Source: Nocardia sp. (lineage in GTDB: Bacteria; Actinomycetota; Actinomycetes; Mycobacteriales; Mycobacteriaceae). Taken from it: a stretch of DNA of 36,783 nt. The stretch spans positions 1 to 36,783 of the forward strand of contig NZ_JAODNK010000206.1 in assembly GCF_025465275.1 (NCBI RefSeq), in the 5' to 3' direction. Shown piece by piece: positions 33,058 through 36,783 of the stretch (the first letter of the stretch is position 1; the number at the start of each line of letters is the position of its first letter). The position numbers and the translations under genes were made by a program. The notes under the pieces are model-generated. The model was not told the origin of the DNA. It saw only the letters and a program-made list of their open reading frames with translations, and did not search any database.

Positions 33058-33834
33058 TTACTGCTGATAGCGGGAGGCGAGGGTCGGGCTCTGGGCGGCG
33101 AAGGCGGCGAGGTCTGCGTGGGAGACGGTGTCGAGGAGACTCGCGTCCTCGACACCGGGGGCGCAGACGACCTCGCCTAGTTCGAGACCCCGGAGGCCGG
33201 CGGTGACGACGTCGGCGGCGGTCATGCGGGGTACGACGCTCATATCGATGCCTTGGCGCTCATGGAATTCGGTGGCGACCACGCCGGGGCACAGCACCAG
33301 CACCTTGACGCCGGTGCCTTCGAGTTCCGCGCTCAAAGTCTGGGACATGGCGACCAAGTACGCGAGTGTGCCTGCGTATACGACGCGGCGGGGCATCTGG
33401 GAATGGGGAGCGGGTCCGCTGAAGGCGATCATGCCGGCGACATTGATGATGGCGCCCCGGCCGCGATTCTGCATTCCCGCCACGGCGGCGCGGGTGATCA
33501 TCGTGGGTGCGAGCACCTTGATGGAGACCAGCTCGCGGGCCTTGGCGGCGGGCAGTTCGGCGAGCGGCATGTAGTGAGCGACGCCCGCATTGTTGACCAG
33601 CAGGTCCAGTGGTTCGAGTGCGCAGATTTCCGCGACGGCATCGATACCTTCATCGGTCGACAAGTCGGCGACAACAGGCCGTATCTCGACCTCGGAATGA
33701 GCAGCGGCGAATTCGTCGAGCCGATCCTTACGACGTCCGGCTATGACCAGGTCATAGCCGTCTGCGGTCAAGCGTTCAGCGAAGGACTTTCCGATTCCGG
33801 AAGTGGCACCGGTTACCAGCGCGAGCTTGCCCAT
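33058..33834 (-). CDS. Short-chain dehydrogenase/reductase-like protein lacking catalytic residues
   Basis: The ATG at 33834 has AAAGGAACAACTTCA upstream and gives 258 residues; the upstream open frame is not supported. The cofactor-binding motif TGATSGIG (8-15) and NNAG (LLVNNAGVAHYMP) are intact, so it should bind NAD(P). The active site is not: the Tyr-x-x-x-Lys motif reads YAGTL (Lys replaced by Leu), and in INVAGMIAFSGPAPH the position normally holding the catalytic Ser is Ala/Gly. About five extra residues (MPRRV) precede the Tyr. It may be catalytically inactive or work differently. Confidence 0.8.
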   Translation of the reverse strand: MGKLALVTGATSGIGKSFAERLTADGYDLVIAGRRKDRLDEFAAAHSEVEIRPVVADLSTDEGIDAVAEICALEPLDLLVNNAGVAHYMPLAELPAAKARELVSIKVLAPTMITRAAVAGMQNRGRGAIINVAGMIAFSGPAPHSQMPRRVVYAGTLAYLVAMSQTLSAELEGTGVKVLVLCPGVVATEFHERQGIDMSVVPRMTAADVVTAGLRGLELGEVVCAPGVEDASLLDTVSHADLAAFAAQSPTLASRYQQ

Positions 33835-34134
33835 TGAAGTTGTTCCTTTCGCCTGCAAACCGATCGGGCCGAACGTCGCCATTATTCCAGTCGTCCGCCC
33901 CTTCACCTTCGAGACACCGCGACGAACGCATCGCATTCTGCATCGACTGGCGCTACGATCACGGCAGGGCGGCAGTCGAGCAACACCCGCAAGGGACTGC
34001 AATAGCCAATGACATCCCGGACCACCGCGACGCACAGATCGCGTGACTCGAGACCGTGGACCCCGCTCCCTCGAAGAGCGAATCGCCGCCGCCGTACTGC
34101 CACTTTCAGCGCAAATTCAGCAAGGAATCCCACC
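33835..34134. other. 300-bp intergenic region, no recognised gene
   Basis: This stretch between the SDR-like gene and the DUF6228 remnant must hold the SDR promoter. Short plus-strand frames exist (for example one ending at 34046 with RIAFCIDWRYDHGRAAVEQH) but I recognise nothing in them and see no ribosome sites; that one could be the tail of a lost gene. Confidence 0.45.
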
Positions 34135-34460
34135 ATGCCATCGACTGCTCGAATCACTACCGGCCCAGAACGCCTGCTGCTCGAAAACATCCTCGACAGC
34201 AGCAGGAGAATCACGTTGGCGGGCAAAGGTTGCCGCTCATTGGGTCAGTCGAACTATCCGCCGACGGAATGTCGGCCTCGATTCGCGGACTCGTCGTCGA
34301 CTACGTCGCCGGTCGCTCATTACCCCGATTCTTCGACACATTGGAACAGGACTTCACCGGCTGGAACGGTGTCCGGACGTGGGAAAGCGTGGAGCACGCG
34401 CTCCGGATCGACGCACAACACCTAGGTTTGGGACACGTCCGGCTCACCTGGACCTTCTGA
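34135..34460 (+). pseudogene. DUF6228 family protein, frameshifted
   Basis: An ATG at 34135 with AAGGAATCC upstream opens MPSTARITTGPERLLLENIL and continues in this frame to about 34228. The DUF6228-like body then appears in another frame, from about 34233 (LPLIGSVELSADGMSAS) through LPRFFDTLEQDFTGWNG and RTWESVEHALRIDAQHLGLG to HVRLTWTF and a TGA at 34458-34460. Joining both parts yields about 107 residues, somewhat shorter than the usual 130-150. Either a small deletion shifted the frame or this is a sequencing error. DUF6228 proteins are small, often near polymorphic toxin or immunity-type genes in actinobacteria; their function is unknown. Confidence 0.6.
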
Positions 34461-34519
34461 CAGAACTGGCCAGCGCGGGGCGCCCGAAGATCAACGAGCT
34501 GTGGCCATCTGGGCTGGGG

Positions 34520-34534
34520 TTGACTGCCAGTCAA
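34520..34534. repeat. Perfect 15-bp palindrome
   Basis: TTGACTGCCAGTCAA is a perfect 7-1-7 inverted repeat in the gap between the DUF6228 remnant and the LexA box. It looks like a regulator operator, but no intact promoter or matching gene is apparent nearby. Confidence 0.4.
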
Positions 34535-34625
34535 ACGCACCATCATGCCGAATGCGCCGCGCTGCCGGGCCACCAACAGGCACCGACAGTGACGCCGGCC
34601 AGGACATGTCCAGCAAGTCGAATTG

Positions 34626-34641
34626 TCGAACATATGTTCGA
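34626..34641. promoter_or_regulatory. LexA (SOS) box
   Basis: TCGAACATATGTTCGA is a perfect match to the mycobacterial/actinobacterial LexA consensus TCGAAC-N4-GTTCGA. It precedes a -10-like TAGGCT (34650-34655), 7 bp before the GTG at 34663, so that the DUF222 message is probably leaderless and damage-inducible. 13E12/DUF222 genes are known LexA targets in M. tuberculosis. Confidence 0.88.
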
Positions 34642-34662
34642 TCTTGAGGTAGGCTGGTTCGG

Positions 34663-34974
34663 GTGAACATACATTCGACCGCGCCGGATGCTCCAGCACG
34701 GGGATGGCCGGCACTGGCCGATGTCGATTTGCTGCGCACCCTCGTCGAAACCGAACGCCGTCGAAGGCGACTGGATGCTGCCATGCGCGCGGCCGTCGCC
34801 GAAGCCGAGCGTCGTGGCCTCGCCGCAGATACCGGCTATCGGGACACCGTGGAGCTATTGACTGATCTGCTGCGGATCAGTGCCCATGAAGCGCGCCAGC
34901 GAATCGAATACGCGGCTCCGCAGGCCCGCTCGCGTTCCAGAAAGGTATGGAGGGTGCTGGCGGCAGCAAGCTGA
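34663..34974 (+). pseudogene. Truncated DUF222 / 13E12-repeat family protein
   Basis: From the GTG at 34663 a 103-residue frame has the N-terminal DUF222 character: LADVDLLRTLVETERRRRRL, then AAVAEAERRGLAADTGYRDT and LLRISAHEARQRIEYAA. Intact family members have about 400-500 residues with a C-terminal HNH nuclease-like domain. Here the similarity stops near residue 90, after which the frame ends in unrelated RSRSRKVWRVLAAAS; the rest is not found downstream. The gene is therefore a fragment, but keeps a perfect LexA box and a plausible promoter, so a short product may still be made under DNA damage. Confidence 0.75.
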
Positions 34975-35329
34975 GCCGAGCCCGCTGCCTCGACCTCTGT
35001 TCGCGGATTTGGGCAATTCCAACGGCGACTTGCGCGAGAAGTTCACTTATGCAGGCGAATTCGTGGCCCTCGGAGCAGTCGCGCAGGCCGTGTTGGGGCT
35101 GAGTTGCGGATTCGGGCATGTCAGCGCACCAGGCAAGGGGTGTCTCACAGTACCTGTATCACCAGGGTCTCCCAGACGTCCAAAACGCCTGTCAGCCTGG
35201 TTGAGTCGAAAGCGCCGACAACACTCCATGGACACGCACTGCAGCTTTACCCCATCAGTTCAATTCAGCTGCCCCGAATGCGCGACCGTGTCGGCGCATT
35301 CTTCCACGACAGAGAGGGACGGAGACCCA
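34975..35329. other. 355-bp region with no recognised gene
   Basis: The plus frame of the downstream SDR is open across most of this stretch, but its translation (for example KFTYAGEFVALGAVAQAVLG) matches no family I know and the SDR fold begins only after 35330. It probably represents debris from the loss of the rest of the DUF222 gene plus the SDR promoter. Confidence 0.45.
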
Positions 35330-36136
35330 ATGGCTGACAACCAATTCACCACTCACACAGAACTTTTCGATCTGAGTGGGAAGTACGCCCTTGTCACTGG
35401 CGGCACCAGGGGCATTGGCATGATGATAGCGCGCGGCCTGCTCCAGGCGGGCGCCCGCGTCGTCATCAGCTCACGCAAGGCAGACACGTGCGCGGAGGCA
35501 CAGCGTCTACTGTCCGAATTCGGCGACGTTCAAGCAATCCCCGCCGACCTGTCCAGGCACGACGAGTGTCAGCGCCTCGCTGATCTTGTCAAGGTCGACT
35601 CGGAACGCCTCGACATCTTAGTCAACAACGCGGGAGCGATGTGGCGCGAGCCGCTAGCGACGTTCCCGGACGAGGCCTGGGACGCAGTGATCGACCTCAA
35701 CCTCAAGTCGCCGTTCTGGCTGGTGCAGGCGCTGCTCCCCGCACTTCGCAGGGCGGGCACCGCCGATGATCCCGCGCGGATCATCAACATCGGCAGTATC
35801 GCCGCCATCCACGTCGCCCAGTCGCCCAACTACTCGTACGCCAGCAGCAAAGCGGCACTCCATCAACTCACCAGAGTGCTTGCCAGAGAGCTTGGCCCAC
35901 AGCACCTCACGGTGAACGCGGTAGCACCGGGAGTGTTCCCGTCGCAGATGATGGTGTCCACTCTCGATGCCATCGGCGACACGATCGCGGCGGCGGCCCC
36001 GCTGCGCCGGCTCGGCCGCGACGACGACATGGCGGGTATCGCCGTGTTTCTCGCTAGCCGGGCTGGGTCCTACCTCACGGGCACCATCATCCCGGTAGAC
36101 GGCGGCATCGCGACGACCGCATCGGGTACCCCTTAG
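35330..36136 (+). CDS. Short-chain dehydrogenase/reductase (FabG/RhlG-like)
   Basis: The ATG at 35330 has GGGACGGAG upstream and gives 268 residues; an upstream extension in frame has no SDR content. Classical SDR motifs are complete: TGGTRGIG in the cofactor site, NNAG (VNNAGAMW), catalytic Ser in INIGSIAAI, and Tyr-x-x-x-Lys as YASSK. The C-terminus LTGTIIPVDGGIATT is typical of FabG-like 3-oxoacyl or gluconate 5-dehydrogenase-like enzymes. The substrate cannot be predicted. An MmyB-like regulator gene begins 36 bp later on the same strand. Confidence 0.92.
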   Translation: MADNQFTTHTELFDLSGKYALVTGGTRGIGMMIARGLLQAGARVVISSRKADTCAEAQRLLSEFGDVQAIPADLSRHDECQRLADLVKVDSERLDILVNNAGAMWREPLATFPDEAWDAVIDLNLKSPFWLVQALLPALRRAGTADDPARIINIGSIAAIHVAQSPNYSYASSKAALHQLTRVLARELGPQHLTVNAVAPGVFPSQMMVSTLDAIGDTIAAAAPLRRLGRDDDMAGIAVFLASRAGSYLTGTIIPVDGGIATTASGTP

Positions 36137-36172
36137 ACTGCGGGACGGGCTTACGGTGAGGGGATGGCCACG

Positions 36173-36783
36173 ATGGATCTACGCACCGAGATCCGGGAGT
36201 TTCTCAGCTCGCGTCGCGCCCGCATCGCACCCGAGCAGGCGGGCCTGCCCGCTTACGGCGGCAATCGTCGGGTCAAAGGTCTGCGTCGCGAAGAGGTAGC
36301 TCTACTGGCGGGGGTATCGGTCGACTACTACGTGCGCATGGAGCGCGGCAGCCTCGCCGGTGCCTCCGATGGCGTGCTCGACGCGTTGGCCTCTGCCTTG
36401 CAACTCGACGAGGCAGAGCGCGATCACCTGTTCCACCTCGCGCGCCAATCCAGGGCGCCCAGCGGCTCACGCCGGCGCAGGCCTGCCGTGACGGTGCGCT
36501 CGACACTGCAGCGGGTGCTCGATTCCATCTCCGATGCGCCGGCGTGGATCTGCAACGGCCGTTATGACGTGCTGGCCATGAATCAACTTGCCCGCGCGCT
36601 GTATTCACCGGTGCTGGCCGACACGCGACGGCCGGCGAACACCGCGCGGTTCGTGTATCTGGATCCCGAAGCGGCAAAAACGTTCTTCGTCGACTATGAC
36701 CGAATCGCCTGCGATGTGGCCGCGAAGCTACGCATGGAAGCCGGCCGCAATCCGCACGACGAGGAGCTGATCGCCCTAGTCGG
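36173..36783 (+). CDS. XRE-family regulator with MmyB-like ligand domain, 3' truncated
   Basis: The frame stays open to the last base. Of the two ATGs at 36164 and 36173, the second is better placed behind GAGGGG (36158-36163) and gives MDLRTEIREFLSSRRARIAP. A helix-turn-helix follows (GNRRVKGLRREEVALLAGVS, VDYYVRMERGS), then the MmyB-like PAS-type ligand domain (WICNGRYDVLAMNQLARALY, RFVYLDPEAAKTFFVDYDRI). In actinobacteria these regulators usually control an adjacent, often divergent, SDR or oxidoreductase; here the SDR lies upstream on the same strand. About 203 residues are visible out of the usual 270-290. Confidence 0.88.
   Translation, partial: MDLRTEIREFLSSRRARIAPEQAGLPAYGGNRRVKGLRREEVALLAGVSVDYYVRMERGSLAGASDGVLDALASALQLDEAERDHLFHLARQSRAPSGSRRRRPAVTVRSTLQRVLDSISDAPAWICNGRYDVLAMNQLARALYSPVLADTRRPANTARFVYLDPEAAKTFFVDYDRIACDVAAKLRMEAGRNPHDEELIALV

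Noticed and set aside
1..36783. CRISPR arrays, tRNA, rRNA, intact insertion sequences
   Set aside because: Scanning by eye found no regularly spaced repeats, no tRNA T-arm-like signatures in context, and no transposase or integrase frames.

Overview
The window is GC-rich with tightly packed genes and reads as chromosome from a mycolic-acid actinobacterium. Nocardia or a close relative is the best guess: SecY and the LexA box look mycobacterial/nocardial, there is a 13E12/DUF222 remnant, and many genes start with GTG or overlap by ATGA. This assignment is by eye from protein character, with no database search. No tRNA, rRNA, CRISPR array, phage or intact insertion sequence was seen.

Layout. 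1-12.7 kb: a truncated membrane acyltransferase, a uridine-kinase-like P-loop protein, a secreted LIP-type lipase, an alpha/beta hydrolase upstream of a large ATPase-LuxR regulator, a small secreted protein, a DHA2-type drug efflux pump, a secY gene standing outside any ribosomal-protein operon and followed by a response regulator with an odd hydrophobic N-terminus, a decayed DUF1295 reductase and a flavin oxidoreductase. 12.8-16.1 kb: a TetX-like FAD monooxygenase divergent from a TetR regulator with three 15-bp operators between them, then an NtaA/SnaA-type flavin monooxygenase. 16.0-18.2 kb: a cyanate-degradation locus, a CynR-like LysR regulator divergent from beta-carbonic anhydrase and cyanase (Arg96, Glu99 and Ser122 all present). 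18.2-19.5 kb: an EI24/CysZ-like membrane protein and a long intergenic stretch with nested inverted repeats.

19.5-27.5 kb is the most interesting block: seven genes on one strand, most with 1-4 nt gaps or ATGA overlaps. They encode a peptide/nickel-type ABC importer (fused double ATPase, two permeases, lipoprotein binding protein), an AHL-lactonase-like metallo-beta-lactamase hydrolase, an unassigned protein possibly of lipocalin/HRI1 type, and an isopenicillin-N-synthase-like Fe(II) oxygenase. I infer that it imports an unknown small molecule, opens it hydrolytically and oxidises it.

27.5-30.5 kb: a composite pseudogene (P450 head, P450 heme-region fragment, acyltransferase tail) divergent from a FAD monooxygenase-TetR pair across a 32-bp palindrome. 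30.6-33.8 kb: a SnoaL-like protein, a YcgR/YcgQ-type membrane pair and an SDR protein that appears to have lost catalytic residues. 34-36.8 kb: a scrambled segment with a frameshifted DUF6228 gene, a LexA box driving a truncated 13E12/DUF222 protein, an intact SDR and the start of an MmyB-type XRE regulator running off the window.
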